From a bacterium (lineage in GTDB: Bacteria; UBA8248): a stretch of 64,000 nt of DNA. A program made the position numbers and the translations under genes. Below are positions 41,089 through 51,628 of the stretch, piece after piece. The notes below the pieces were generated by a model. It worked only from the letters and a program-made list of their open reading frames with translations, did no database searches and was not told the DNA's origin. Position 1 is the first letter of the stretch. Each line of letters begins with the position of its first letter. The DNA lies in assembly GCA_022825065.1 (NCBI GenBank), contig JAJDYR010000037.1:429742-493741 (forward strand). The letters run 5' to 3'.

Positions 41089-44000
41089 ATGTATCGATTC
41101 CTGAAATGGTTGGTTTGGATTGCCGGCGTTTGTTTCGTTCTCATCATCGTTGCGATCTTCGTCGTACAAATTTTTCTTTCCTCCGATGAAATAATCAGAA
41201 TCGCGGAGAGAGAAGGGCAAAAAATCCTGGGCCGAAAAGTATCAATCGAGCGGTTGGAACTGGGACTATTCAAGATCGAGGCGAGTGGAATCGTCATCGA
41301 CGGGCAAGCAGAAAAAGGTGGGGTAAAGAGCGATAAACCCTTCGTTCGATTCGACGATGTTGAAATACTTCTGAATCCATCGACTCTGATTTACAAACGT
41401 ATCAGCATTCTCCAGCTTACCATCAAAAGCGCCACCGCTCGCGTGTACCGGGATGGACAGGGCAGGTTCAATTTCCAGGACATTATCGACAATCTGGATC
41501 GGGAATCAAGCAATGCGATTTCGACGAGTTTTTGGAAAAAGTTTTCGTTCATCAAATCCGCCGAGGCGGCGGAGAGCGTCCCGCAAAATTCTGAACAAGG
41601 ATTCAGTTTTACCATTCACGAATTCGACCTTTATGACGCAAAAACCGAATTGCGATTCGATGCCAGCAACGCCTCGCCGGCTTTTGATGGTTCATGTTCT
41701 TTTGCTCACATCGAAGTCGACGACATTACGCCTGGCAAGCCCTTGGACGTTGTTCTCGAAGGGAAATGTAAGAGGCCGGACGGGCAACCACTCATTGAAC
41801 TGAAAGGCAACGCGTACGTCGACATGACAGGCCCGAGTTATCGCGCGTCTTTCGAGATGCCTCTTTTGGATTCGTCTTTCCTGCCTGTGGTGGTGCCTAC
41901 GGTGCCGGGCTCTCGTTTCAGGAAAGGAATTTTCGCCGGGAACTTGAAGTTCGGCTATGTCGCCGAAAAACCGGTAACCTGGGATATTGATTTGAACGGC
42001 CAAAACATTCTCGCGGATTTCCAAATGGATCGAAGAGCAAAATGGCGAAAACTGGCGTTGCCCAGATTCAAACTGAAGACGAAGGGCCGATTCAATCTGT
42101 TATATGGTTCCGCGCACATCGACACTCTCTTCGTCGAAACGCCTTTTCTGGATGCGAAATTGACGAAACCTTCGTTCTGGAACGTCTCGGCGCAAGATGA
42201 AGTTCATTTTGAAGCGAACATCCGTGATATGCGTGAAACGGGCGACTGGATTTCGCGAGTCGCGGGCATCGCGCTACGAGGCTTCCAGAAAAGAGCAACG
42301 GCCCGGGTTCTGGTATCAGCGAAGCGGGATCGCAAGATATCGGATGACATCGTACAACTAGAGGTGGATTCCCGCTTCGACCCGGTGGACCTGTCCCGGT
42401 TCGTTGAATTTATTCCCTCTGTTGACCATGTCTCGAAAATCAAGGGGAAAGTGGGCGGAAGAGCACGCTTGGTTTTTGTTTCAGGCGAGCGTGTAGGGTG
42501 GGATGTGGCTTTGGAAACCCGGGACTTCGGCGCAAAAGTCAGGATAGACAAGAGAAAACAATGGAAAGCGCTGACGTTGGGGAGAACCGTTCTTCATTCG
42601 ACGGGGAACTACGACGAGAAGAATGCATCCGCGAGTATCAATACCCTAGATATCAAGTTGCCGTTCGCCACGGCGAAACTCCAGAAGCCCGCGAAATGGA
42701 ACGTAGATGGTAATGATGAAGCCGCGATTTACGTCGAGGTGAGTGATTTCTCATCTACGAATGATTTCATGCAGAGACTCGGGATAGTATCGCTTGGAGA
42801 CGTTCCCCTAGATGCGAAGCTCCGTTTTAACGTCGCCGTGTCTCGAAATCGGAAAAATTCCTCGGCCTACATGGTAGATACGAGCGCGCGTTTCGATTCT
42901 TTGCCGGTCGCTCCACTCGTGGATTTTGTCCCTTTGCCAGCCTACCTGCAAAAAGCCACTGGCTGGCTCAGCGGTGAGTTGCAAGTGTCTTCGGCCTTGG
43001 ATGGTGCCCTCCGGTGGAAGGCAGATATCGTCGGGAAGAACCTCGGTGCACATACCAAAATGATTTCAAAAGAAAAGTGGCGCGATTTATCCCTGGCATC
43101 TCTAGCAATTCAATCGGACGGTTTTTATCTCGCTTCAAAAGGCTCTGCCGAAATCAAGAGGTTGGATTTGAGGTTTCCCTTTGCGAGGGCATATCTGAAT
43201 CGCATGGTTTTGTGGAATCAAAATGGCAGGGATGAATTTTCGTTTACGCTTGACATCACGGATTTGAGTGCCGCCGAAGTTTGGCTGGGCGAATTGATAA
43301 AGCATCCCGTTCAATCGGGGCCAAAGAATGAAAAATTGAAAATTTCACTCTCAGGAACGAGAAACAGGAAAGATGGGGCTGTGTTTTCCTATAAGGGATA
43401 CGCGCTCTTTGATCCTGTTCATATATCACCTTGGGTGAATTTTGTTAGCGATACTCCTATGATTCGAAATCTAGCTGGAGAGATCGCCGGCAAAATAGAA
43501 TTTTCATACGTCCCCAAGGAAAAGGCAAAATGGAACCTGGGGCTCACGAGCGAAAATTTAAGCGGGGAATTCCTTGCGCCGATGAGCCGCGATTGGAGAC
43601 TGCTGCAGACGAGTAAATTCAGCCTTGAAACAACGGGTTCTTATGATTTCCAAAATCAATCTGGAAGGTTACAGAGCCTGAACCTGAACATGCCATTCGG
43701 AGATCTTCGGGCATCGAGGCCCGCCGATTGGAGCATGAACGGAGTGGATTCAGGTCGATTCCAATGGACGGTATCGAGCCTGAAACACGCGGCCCGATTG
43801 GCCGGGAGTATTTTGGGAGCACCGGTATCAGAATTTTCTGTGACTGGTGCAGCCAATGGCTGGATGGAAATTTCAAGAAAAAGAAAGAAAACGCAGTCGA
43901 TTTCCACCAAATGGTCATTCGCGGCGAATCTCTCATCGCTTGCGCATGTTGCATACCCGAATTTGAATGTAACGGGAAGTTTTTCAGGGCAGGTTGATGA

Positions 44001-45207
44001 CGATGCGATAAAAATTCGGATTCCGGAACTGAAGACATTTGACTTTAACAAACCAAATGCGGAACCAGATATTATTCTTCAAGATTTGAAAGCATCTCTA
44101 GAGCGTTCATCCATCTTGCGAGGAGAGATACGATCGCCAAGCGTTCGGATCAAAAAGTTGAACATTCGATATGTGTTTCATGAAAAAGGAAAAACTAATT
44201 TTGACTCATTGTTCGAGACAACGAAAGCTGGTGAAAAACAAACCCAGCGATTAAGAAACCAAGAAAAAACGGTACCTGCAGATAAAGATAAAAAGACCAC
44301 ATTAGGGCAACGCCGAAAGATCGCGAAAAAAGGGGGTGGGCCTCTTTTCCCGGCGATTAAAATTGGGAAATTCGAAGTTGCAAGAATGGCCTTTTATTAT
44401 CAGGATTTTATTGCGGCGGATAAACCGCCGGTAGTTTTGCAGGTTCCGGATGCCAAGCTTTTAGTTACGAATTTGGATACGCTGATGGTTCCCAGCCTGC
44501 GGGAAACGCGCTTGGAGTTCAGGACGCTCGGAGAATCGCCCTCCATCCTGGTGAAGGCGAACCTGAACCCTGGTTCGGTGCCTCCGGATGTAGATGGAAT
44601 TTTCAACCTATCGCGTTTCGACCTGCGAAAAATATCTCCTTATCTCCGTGACAGTAAGGGAGAGAGTGCCAGCGCCTTGTTGATGCGAGGGACCGAGATC
44701 ACAAGGGGCGTGCTGGATTTTAAATCCACTTATTCGTTGAGAAAGAGCCGCTTGAATTTGGATGGGACCGCGCAGATTACCGGATTGCGTTTGAAACCCG
44801 ACGAGAAGTTTCCCCTGGTCGACCTCGTGGTGAAATTGCTCCGTGAGTCTGTGTTCCGCCTGTTCGAGAGACCGGACGATACCATTAAGCTGAATGTTCG
44901 GGTAACAGGGCGTTTGGATGATCCGGAGTTTCATTTTCTGGACGCGATTGCGGAGCCGATGTTTTTGGGTCTGTTTGAGAAGGCGCAGAACTTGGGAGGC
45001 AATGTGAAGGATATCGTAACTGGAATTCTCGGCACTGCCATAGAAGGGGTGCAAAAAATCGTGCCGACACCGAAGAATAATCGAACAACGCCCGATAAAG
45101 ATTCCGCGAAAGAATTGAAAAGAGGGAAAAGTCAACTTGAGCAATTGGGGAAAAACCTCGAAAAATCTTTGCGAGAAGGTCTCCGCGACTTATTCGGTGC
45201 TAAGTAA
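41089..45207 (+). CDS. Giant AsmA/DUF748-like envelope protein with four internal repeats
   Basis: 1372 residues. One N-terminal membrane helix (LVWIAGVCFVLIIVAIFVVQIF) anchors it in the inner membrane, and the rest is predicted periplasmic. The first 120 residues (SIERLELGLFKIEASGIVIDG, then FVRFDDVEILLNPSTLIYKRISI) and the C-terminus (LRETRLEFRTLGESPSILVKANLNPGSV) match AsmA/DUF748 proteins, recently viewed as bridge-like lipid carriers between membranes. In between, a unit with pattern W..L.L..F.L.T.G, then PF..A.L..P..WN....DE, repeats four times at about residues 314, 487, 660 and 832: a spacing of 172-173 residues. Start chosen at ATG 41089, though its ribosome site is weak. Confidence 0.85.
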   Translation: MYRFLKWLVWIAGVCFVLIIVAIFVVQIFLSSDEIIRIAEREGQKILGRKVSIERLELGLFKIEASGIVIDGQAEKGGVKSDKPFVRFDDVEILLNPSTLIYKRISILQLTIKSATARVYRDGQGRFNFQDIIDNLDRESSNAISTSFWKKFSFIKSAEAAESVPQNSEQGFSFTIHEFDLYDAKTELRFDASNASPAFDGSCSFAHIEVDDITPGKPLDVVLEGKCKRPDGQPLIELKGNAYVDMTGPSYRASFEMPLLDSSFLPVVVPTVPGSRFRKGIFAGNLKFGYVAEKPVTWDIDLNGQNILADFQMDRRAKWRKLALPRFKLKTKGRFNLLYGSAHIDTLFVETPFLDAKLTKPSFWNVSAQDEVHFEANIRDMRETGDWISRVAGIALRGFQKRATARVLVSAKRDRKISDDIVQLEVDSRFDPVDLSRFVEFIPSVDHVSKIKGKVGGRARLVFVSGERVGWDVALETRDFGAKVRIDKRKQWKALTLGRTVLHSTGNYDEKNASASINTLDIKLPFATAKLQKPAKWNVDGNDEAAIYVEVSDFSSTNDFMQRLGIVSLGDVPLDAKLRFNVAVSRNRKNSSAYMVDTSARFDSLPVAPLVDFVPLPAYLQKATGWLSGELQVSSALDGALRWKADIVGKNLGAHTKMISKEKWRDLSLASLAIQSDGFYLASKGSAEIKRLDLRFPFARAYLNRMVLWNQNGRDEFSFTLDITDLSAAEVWLGELIKHPVQSGPKNEKLKISLSGTRNRKDGAVFSYKGYALFDPVHISPWVNFVSDTPMIRNLAGEIAGKIEFSYVPKEKAKWNLGLTSENLSGEFLAPMSRDWRLLQTSKFSLETTGSYDFQNQSGRLQSLNLNMPFGDLRASRPADWSMNGVDSGRFQWTVSSLKHAARLAGSILGAPVSEFSVTGAANGWMEISRKRKKTQSISTKWSFAANLSSLAHVAYPNLNVTGSFSGQVDDDAIKIRIPELKTFDFNKPNAEPDIILQDLKASLERSSILRGEIRSPSVRIKKLNIRYVFHEKGKTNFDSLFETTKAGEKQTQRLRNQEKTVPADKDKKTTLGQRRKIAKKGGGPLFPAIKIGKFEVARMAFYYQDFIAADKPPVVLQVPDAKLLVTNLDTLMVPSLRETRLEFRTLGESPSILVKANLNPGSVPPDVDGIFNLSRFDLRKISPYLRDSKGESASALLMRGTEITRGVLDFKSTYSLRKSRLNLDGTAQITGLRLKPDEKFPLVDLVVKLLRESVFRLFERPDDTIKLNVRVTGRLDDPEFHFLDAIAEPMFLGLFEKAQNLGGNVKDIVTGILGTAIEGVQKIVPTPKNNRTTPDKDSAKELKRGKSQLEQLGKNLEKSLREGLRDLFGAK

Positions 45208-45606
45208 TCAAATGAAGATTTCCTGTTTCTGAGACGCGGTGTCTTGGTAGTAAGCCCTTATCATCAATGTTATGAAGAACAGTTGATTCGACAGGCGCCG
45301 CGTTTTTTCGGACCGCTCGTAGCAGACGAAAAACATAAATATGAATCCCCCACATTTCAGGATTGATTCCAGACTATATTCCAAGGGGATGTCGTATTTC
45401 TGTCGAAAACCATAAAAATCGCATGAACGGACTACTTCTTAAAGATGTGATAGATTAAATACTCGGCACTGATTTCCACGACTGAATTCATTAACCTCAA
45501 ACTTTTCTTGCATTTCCCACTTAAATTTGATAGCGTTTCTAGGTTTTCCTCTGCCCGAGGACGCATATCCCATCCTGTTTGTGGGTGGGAACATAGGATC
45601 CAGTGT
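45208..45606. other. 399-base intergenic region
   Basis: Between the AsmA-like gene and ftsK. Open frames of 72-77 residues on the minus strand are not convincing. No repeat, terminator or clear promoter is visible. Confidence 0.45.
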
Positions 45607-48585
45607 ATGCCTACTCGTCGCTCGGGTATCCGGTTCGGACCATCTCCGGTTTCCCAAAGGACCAATGAGATCGTAGGTTTATCCTTGGTTGGTTTCGCTG
45701 TTTTTCTGGCGATTTCGCTTTGGAGTTTCGATTCTGGTGATCCGTCTTGGGGCGCTTACGTCAATCAAAAATGGCGCATTCGAAATTACGGCGGAGCTGT
45801 AGGCGCATATGCGGCAGGCGCTATGGTCCAGGCGGTGGGCGCATTCTCGATTTTGATGCCCATCGGATTCCTTATTTGGGGCGTAACCGCTTTTGCAGGT
45901 TTGCGCTCATGGCGGCCTGGTTGGCGTGAACTGGTTGGCTTGTTCTTTCTTTTGAGCGCATCGGGGTTATTTTTCAAAGCTTTTGAAACCGATCCTCTTT
46001 TTGGGACGACGACATTAGCCGGTGGAATTGTCGGCTATAGTGTCGTGATGTTGCTGAACGCATATTTGGGCAGTGCGGGCAGTTGGGTGTTGCTTGGCTC
46101 CGTGTTGCTTGCCTCGTTTGTCGGCATAACCGGTTTTTCATTCAAAAAAATGATTTCAGGACTGGCAATTGCGCATTGGTGGTTTTTTTCTCGCATTTTT
46201 ATGGTTTTTAAAAGGGTATTGCTCGGGGCAGTAAGGGGCGTTGTATTCGCGACCCGAAAACTCTTTTCCACAGTTGTAGGTATTCCGTCATCTCTACCTG
46301 AAAAAGAATCCTGTACTGAATATGCCGAAACGATAGCCAGCACTGAAGACGCAGCGCATGGATATTTTGAGCAAGACAGCTTGAGCAGCGAGGAACCGAG
46401 GCTGAACCACTCGAAAAAAGATGTCGACAAATTAATTTTGGAACCGAATAGCTCCTACTTGTCAAACCAAAAGAATGGCAGGCTTGTTCTTCGGCCATCG
46501 GCGCAAAACGGCCCTTCGCTGTTTGGAGGAGAGAAATTTCCGGGCCCGGACTTGCCTGCGCTGCGCGGTCCGGCGGCCAGCGATGAGGAAATCGAACCCA
46601 TAAAAACCCCCAAGGGTCTTTATGATGAAGCAATGCCCGGCTCGGTGTTAGAAACGCTTCTTGAGAATGATGATGACGAGTTGCGATTGGCCAACGATGG
46701 AACGCGCAAAGACTTGCCGCTGAGTGTGGTGGACGAACTGTCACCAAAGGCGAGTGAAGAAATCGATGATGAAGCAAAGAAGATGAAAGCAGAGAGAAAA
46801 TCTGTAACCGGCGGACTGCGGATTAAGCTGAAGAAAAATCTTGCTGGCAATAGCGATATGTTGCCAGCGTCGCAGGAGGAGGCTCCTGTTCCTGGGAGAT
46901 CACTTGACGAGCTTCCCGAATCACCTTCGGCTCATGTTGAAGATTCGACAAGAAGTAGAGAATCGGAAGAGCATTTGAAAGTTCGACACGCGGGAACTAG
47001 TGGCGAGTCGGACGCTGTCCAGATTCAAGACAATTCTCTGGTCCACTCCAGTGCGCAAACAGATAACCGGCACAAGGAGCAAAGAGGCTCTGGACCAAAG
47101 AAAGAATATGTTCTTCCTTCTTTGGATATTTTCGCAACTCCTCCTTCTGGCGGACTTATAGTAGACGAAGCAGGCATACGCGAAAAATCCTTGCTTCTTG
47201 AACAAACGCTGAAAGAATTTGGTGTCGTCGGAACAGTCAAGGAAGTAAAGACAGGACCTGTCATTACTAGTTTCGAGTATGACCCGGCCCCAGGAATCAA
47301 GGTTTCCAAGATTACCGGCCTGGCAGACGACCTGGCCCGAGCTCTATCCGCGCTAAGTGTTCGCATTGTCGCCCCGATACCCGGAAAATCGGTTGTAGGC
47401 ATCGAGGTTCCCAACATCAAGCGTGACGCCGTATTTGCAAAAGAAGTGCTCTCTTCAAGGGAATTCATGCAGGCCGAAGATAAACTTACGATGGGCCTAG
47501 GCAAGGATATTCTAGGAAGAACGGCATTTACGGATTTGACCAAAATTCCGCATCTGTTGATTGCAGGCACGACCGGCGCAGGAAAAAGTGTTGCCTTGAA
47601 CATGATGATTTGTAGTCTCCTGGCCAGGTGTACGCCAAGAGAGGTTCGTTTTTTAATGATCGACCCCAAAATGCTGGAACTGTCGATATATGAAGGCATC
47701 CCTCATCAACTCGTGCCTGTTGTGACTGAACCCAAGAAAGCCTCGGCGGGCTTAAGGGGTGTCCTGGTGGAAATGGAAAGACGCTATCAGGTAATGAGCG
47801 AGGCAGGGGTGCGGAACATCCAGGGCTACAATGCTTCCGTAGCGCGGCAATTGGGTGAGCGAGAGGCGAATAGAAGATGGAAACAACCTCTGGCCGAAGA
47901 GGATACATCCCTTGATTTCCTTCCTTATATTGTGGTGGTGATTGACGAATTGGCTGATCTCATGATGGTCGCGCCACGTGAGGTGGAAGAGTCAATGACG
48001 CGCCTGGCCCAGATGGCTCGAGCATCTGGAATCCATTTATTGGTGGCGACCCAGCGTCCATCAGTGGATGTTCTCACGGGTCTCATCAAAGCGAATTTCC
48101 CGTCAAGGATGGCACTCCGCGTTGCTACACGAACAGACTCGCGGACAATCTTGGACTCGAATGGGGCGGAACGCTTATTAGGAAAAGGGGATATGCTATT
48201 TGTGCCACCCGGTTCTAGCACTCCTGTTCGCATTCATGGAGCGTATGTTTCAGATAGCGAGATTTCTCAACTCGTTGCGCACTGGAAATCCCAAGGAGAA
48301 GCGGTATTCAGGGAGGATTGGTTTGTAGAGGAGGAAAACGCCTCTCAGAATGAACCAAGTAGCGATGACGAGTATGATGAGAGATATGATGATGCGATTG
48401 CGCTCGTCTCCAGGACGCGCGAGGCATCCATTTCTCTCATCCAGAGACATTTGAGGATTGGGTACAATAGGGCAGCACGCATGATTGAGCGTATGGAGCA
48501 AGAGGGAGTCATCGGCCCGGCGGATGGTGTGAAGAGAAGACAAGTTCTAGTCAGTGAGATTCCAGACGAAGAACCAGTAGAGTAG
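45607..48585 (+). CDS. ftsK: DNA translocase FtsK/SpoIIIE
   Basis: About 992 residues. Four membrane helices within the first 200 residues, a long charged linker (about 210-530), and the motor: Walker A AGTTGAGKSVALN near residue 652, Walker B YIVVVIDELADLM near 774, and the DNA-reading gamma winged helix at the end (ALVSRTREASISLIQRHLRIGYNRAARMIERME). It pumps the terminus region of the chromosome through the septum at division. The track start adds 33 residues; ATG 45607 (MPTRRSGIRFGP) sits just before the first membrane helix and has AGGAT upstream. The linker is highly acidic, as usual. Confidence 0.93.
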   Translation: MPTRRSGIRFGPSPVSQRTNEIVGLSLVGFAVFLAISLWSFDSGDPSWGAYVNQKWRIRNYGGAVGAYAAGAMVQAVGAFSILMPIGFLIWGVTAFAGLRSWRPGWRELVGLFFLLSASGLFFKAFETDPLFGTTTLAGGIVGYSVVMLLNAYLGSAGSWVLLGSVLLASFVGITGFSFKKMISGLAIAHWWFFSRIFMVFKRVLLGAVRGVVFATRKLFSTVVGIPSSLPEKESCTEYAETIASTEDAAHGYFEQDSLSSEEPRLNHSKKDVDKLILEPNSSYLSNQKNGRLVLRPSAQNGPSLFGGEKFPGPDLPALRGPAASDEEIEPIKTPKGLYDEAMPGSVLETLLENDDDELRLANDGTRKDLPLSVVDELSPKASEEIDDEAKKMKAERKSVTGGLRIKLKKNLAGNSDMLPASQEEAPVPGRSLDELPESPSAHVEDSTRSRESEEHLKVRHAGTSGESDAVQIQDNSLVHSSAQTDNRHKEQRGSGPKKEYVLPSLDIFATPPSGGLIVDEAGIREKSLLLEQTLKEFGVVGTVKEVKTGPVITSFEYDPAPGIKVSKITGLADDLARALSALSVRIVAPIPGKSVVGIEVPNIKRDAVFAKEVLSSREFMQAEDKLTMGLGKDILGRTAFTDLTKIPHLLIAGTTGAGKSVALNMMICSLLARCTPREVRFLMIDPKMLELSIYEGIPHQLVPVVTEPKKASAGLRGVLVEMERRYQVMSEAGVRNIQGYNASVARQLGEREANRRWKQPLAEEDTSLDFLPYIVVVIDELADLMMVAPREVEESMTRLAQMARASGIHLLVATQRPSVDVLTGLIKANFPSRMALRVATRTDSRTILDSNGAERLLGKGDMLFVPPGSSTPVRIHGAYVSDSEISQLVAHWKSQGEAVFREDWFVEEENASQNEPSSDDEYDERYDDAIALVSRTREASISLIQRHLRIGYNRAARMIERMEQEGVIGPADGVKRRQVLVSEIPDEEPVE

Positions 48586-48811
48586 AATTGCCTGAAAATT
48601 TTGGTGTTCCTCCTTTTGTTCATTGTCTTATCGAAAATCCGGATATGTAGTTGGAAAAGTGGAGTTGACGCCTTTTGGCCAATAGGGAATGATGCTCCAG
48701 GTTTCGTTGGTCGAAACGGCGCCATATCCAATTGCGGTTAAGACTTTTGACACGTTTTAGACACGAATCGTTTTTTCCAGCCCGATGGATTCTGCTCCCG
48801 GAGGACATGTA

Positions 48812-49138
48812 ATGGCGGAAGGTGTTATCGAGTTTACGGACCAGAACTTCGAGACGGATGTTATCGGCTCAGATACGCCCACGTTAGTTGATTTCTGGGC
48901 AGAATGGTGTGCTCCTTGCAAAATGATTGCGCCCACGGTTGAGGCACTTGCCCAGGAATACGCAGGGAAGGTGCGAGTCGGAAAGTTGAATATAGATGAG
49001 AATCCATCAGTTCCGACGAAATTCGGGATTCGTGGTATCCCAACATTGATGTTGTTTAAGGGAGGCGAGGTTGTGGAGCAGGTCGTGGGAGTGAAATCCA
49101 AGGCCGATTTGAAAGCCGCCATTGACCGTGCCCTTTAG
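48812..49138 (+). CDS. trxA: Thioredoxin
   Basis: 108 residues. The active site is WAEWCAPCK (Cys33, Cys36), in place of the WCGPC usual in Trx1; the rest is standard: cis-Pro in GIRGIPTLMLFKGGE and the KADLKAAI helix. The WCAPC site is known in thioredoxins of several phyla. Cytosolic disulfide reduction. ATG with GGAGG at 7 bases; nine extra residues in the track rejected. Lies 227 bases after ftsK. Confidence 0.9.
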   Translation: MAEGVIEFTDQNFETDVIGSDTPTLVDFWAEWCAPCKMIAPTVEALAQEYAGKVRVGKLNIDENPSVPTKFGIRGIPTLMLFKGGEVVEQVVGVKSKADLKAAIDRAL

Positions 49139-49181
49139 GCCTCAAATCTATAGTTTACCAACACTTTAGGAAACCCTCCAC

Positions 49182-49964
49182 TTGTCTTGGTTGCGTCCAG
49201 GTTTTCTGAGTTTATCTGGTCATAGAATCGCTTATTGCGAAGCAGGTCCCCAGGCATTCAGTAGCGTCGCAGTGTGCATTCATGGAGCGGGAGGGAATCG
49301 AGATAGCTGGATTCCCTTGGTGCGCAATCTGGCGAAACAGGGCGTGAGCAGTTTGGTTCTGGAATTGCCCGGTCATGGCGAGTCTGGTCTAGCCCAAATC
49401 TCGGATGTAAAAGAATATAGTCGATTTGTTGTTCAATTCTTAGAAGCCAAGAAATTGAAATCAGTTTATCTAGCTGGCCATTCAATGGGGGGTGCCGTAA
49501 CTCTTGCCACCGTTATGTCTCATGCTGAGTTATTGAAAGGTGTCATTCTCATTGGCTCAGGCGCAAGGCTTAGAGTGAAAGATTCCATTTTAGAAGGTGC
49601 AAAAAGCGATTTTGTAAAGACTGTGGATGAAATTATCAGTTATGCTTTTTCCCCGGCAACGGCTACATCCCTAATCCGAGAGAGCACCAGGGGTTTATTG
49701 CGATGCAATGCGGATACCCTGCACCATGATTTTATTGCATGTGATCGATTTGATGTCCTTTCCGAATTGGAATCTATATCTACGCCCGCCTTGATCCTGT
49801 GTGGAGAAGACGACCTTTTAACTCCCCCAAAGTATTCACAGTTTATGTCCGAGAAGATTCCAAATGCGAAATTATTCATTATCCCGCAATCTGGTCACAT
49901 GGTGATGCTAGAGCAACCGGAGGTGGTCGGGGGTTTGATCACGCAGTTCATGAATGATTTTTAG
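49182..49964 (+). CDS. Alpha/beta-fold hydrolase
   Basis: 260 residues. Oxyanion-hole motif VCIHGAGGNRDSW, nucleophile elbow LAGHSMGGAVTLA, acid ALILCGEDDLLTP and His in PQSGHMVMLEQPE form a complete triad. Esterase, C-C hydrolase and haloperoxidase relatives share this layout, so substrate is open. The start is TTG and has no strong ribosome site, which makes low expression or translational coupling to trxA (44 bases) plausible. Confidence 0.83.
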   Translation: MSWLRPGFLSLSGHRIAYCEAGPQAFSSVAVCIHGAGGNRDSWIPLVRNLAKQGVSSLVLELPGHGESGLAQISDVKEYSRFVVQFLEAKKLKSVYLAGHSMGGAVTLATVMSHAELLKGVILIGSGARLRVKDSILEGAKSDFVKTVDEIISYAFSPATATSLIRESTRGLLRCNADTLHHDFIACDRFDVLSELESISTPALILCGEDDLLTPPKYSQFMSEKIPNAKLFIIPQSGHMVMLEQPEVVGGLITQFMNDF

Positions 49965-50015
49965 GAATCTCCCAAGTCCAAAGAATCACTGCATCTCCTT
50001 CTGGTATTGAGAAGC

Positions 50016-50876
50016 ATGAAATTTCCCGTGTACTTCTATTTGTTTGTAGGGGTCATTGCACTTGGCTGCTCCGCCATACTCATACGATTGGCGGATGTCG
50101 AACCTTTGGCGATTGCTGCATATCGTATGGGCGGCGGCGCTTTATTGCTGCTGCCGTTTACAAGCAAGAACGTCATGTATATATGGGGTGCCTTGTCGCT
50201 CAAAGAGAAGATAATTTGGGCGGGTTCCGGTATATTCTTGGCGTTTCATTTTGCGTTTTGGATAGAGTCGCTGTCGCATACGTCCGTAGCAAGTTCCGTC
50301 GTGCTTGCGACGACCAACCCCATATTCGCGGGCATTGGCGGAATCGTTCTACTGGGAGAAAGGGAAGGGCGAAATTTTTGGCTGGGTGTGGTGTTGGCTA
50401 TCGGTGGCAGTGCGATTTTAGCTTACTCTGACTTTGTGGGATGGGAAGGCAGCTTCTGGGGAAATTTTCTTGCCTTATCTGCGGCTGTAATGGCTTCCGC
50501 CTACATGTTATGTGGCCGAAAGCTGAGAATGAAAATTCCTGTTGGGGCATATGTGACGGGGTGCTATGGATTCAGTGGGATTTTACTTTTCGGCGCAGCT
50601 TTAATTCTGGAACAGCCTCTCGGCGGATATTCTTATAATTCTTGGCTGCTTTTAGCCGCTATGATACTCGTCCCGACATTAGTCGGCCATACCTCCATAA
50701 ATTATGCGTTAGGGCATTTGCACCCGGGAAAAGTGGCGCTTGCCGTTGTAGGAGAGCCATTAGTGGCTACGGGATTGGCTTGGTGGCTGCTTCAGGAGGT
50801 TCCTACGTCCAGTCGACTCTTCGCATGTTCTATCATATTGATGGGTATCGTATTGGGGGGAAGATCAAATCGTTAG
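50016..50876 (+). CDS. EamA/DMT-family transporter
   Basis: 286 residues with ten helices as two EamA halves: IALGCSAILIRLADVEPLAIAAYRM and the second from NFLALSAAVMASAYMLCGRKLR. Contains the glycine-rich VLGTTNP-like AS SVVLATTNPIFAGIGG. It is the second DMT gene of the window and not close in sequence to the one at 1667-2551. Start chosen at ATG 50016, three codons inside the track ORF (TTG). Downstream of the hydrolase by 51 bases. Confidence 0.83.
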   Translation: MKFPVYFYLFVGVIALGCSAILIRLADVEPLAIAAYRMGGGALLLLPFTSKNVMYIWGALSLKEKIIWAGSGIFLAFHFAFWIESLSHTSVASSVVLATTNPIFAGIGGIVLLGEREGRNFWLGVVLAIGGSAILAYSDFVGWEGSFWGNFLALSAAVMASAYMLCGRKLRMKIPVGAYVTGCYGFSGILLFGAALILEQPLGGYSYNSWLLLAAMILVPTLVGHTSINYALGHLHPGKVALAVVGEPLVATGLAWWLLQEVPTSSRLFACSIILMGIVLGGRSNR

Positions 50877-51070
50877 CATTTTCCTGTCTTTCCGTACGTC
50901 TTGAATGCCTTTTCAAGTAGTGGAGTGTGATATGTGGGTTATGAGGGATTTAGGAGTAAGAGCACATATTGAGATGTCCTCTTTGAGGGGTATGCACCTT
51001 TAATTCATCATGTGAAAGCGGGGGCTCTATTTCACCTCTTGTACTGAAGAGCCGTGAGGGGCGATAAATA

Positions 51071-51616
51071 ATGACTTCGAGCGTCAGATTATGTGTGCTG
51101 TCTGATACACATGGTCGTCTTACGAAAGATGTGCTCGAGTTTTGCCAGAATGCAGACCATATCCTTCATGCCGGTGATGTGGGTTCTGATGTTATCTTGC
51201 CGGAACTCCAGAGCATTGCACCTGTCAGTTGTGTTTTGGGAAACGTAGATGCGCCCGGCCTGGCGCCCATGCGCTCAAAGGCCGTTATAGCAGGCTGGCG
51301 GATTATGATTCAGCATATCGTCTGGGCCAGGGGAGGACCATCTCGGGAATTGCAGATGTTTCTTCAAGATGAGACGATGGATTTGGTGGTTTTCGGTCAT
51401 ACGCATCAACCGCTTTGCCGAAGGATAGGCAAGACCGTATTTTTTAATCCCGGCAGTTGCGGACCGAAGCGATTCAATCTCCCGAGAGCTATCGGCGAGG
51501 TCATTTTGGATGCTTCGGGAGGTTGGTTTCGAATCTCTGACCTCGTGCATATTAAAAATGCGCCGCCCATCATTGAATTGCGATTTGAGCGCCCCCGCGT
51601 TTCGGATGAAGGTTGA
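51071..51616 (+). CDS. YfcE/MJ0936-family metallophosphoesterase
   Basis: 181 residues. Metal-binding motifs in order: LSDTHG (DxH), HAGDVG (GD), GNVDAPG (GN with an extra Asp), a central variable part, and HTHQPL (GHTHxx). Cytosolic phosphodiesterase of YfcE type. The ATG has GAGGGG at 9 bases. Follows the EamA gene at a distance of about 195 bases. Confidence 0.87.
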   Translation: MTSSVRLCVLSDTHGRLTKDVLEFCQNADHILHAGDVGSDVILPELQSIAPVSCVLGNVDAPGLAPMRSKAVIAGWRIMIQHIVWARGGPSRELQMFLQDETMDLVVFGHTHQPLCRRIGKTVFFNPGSCGPKRFNLPRAIGEVILDASGGWFRISDLVHIKNAPPIIELRFERPRVSDEG

Positions 51617-51628
51617 TTTACATTTTTA

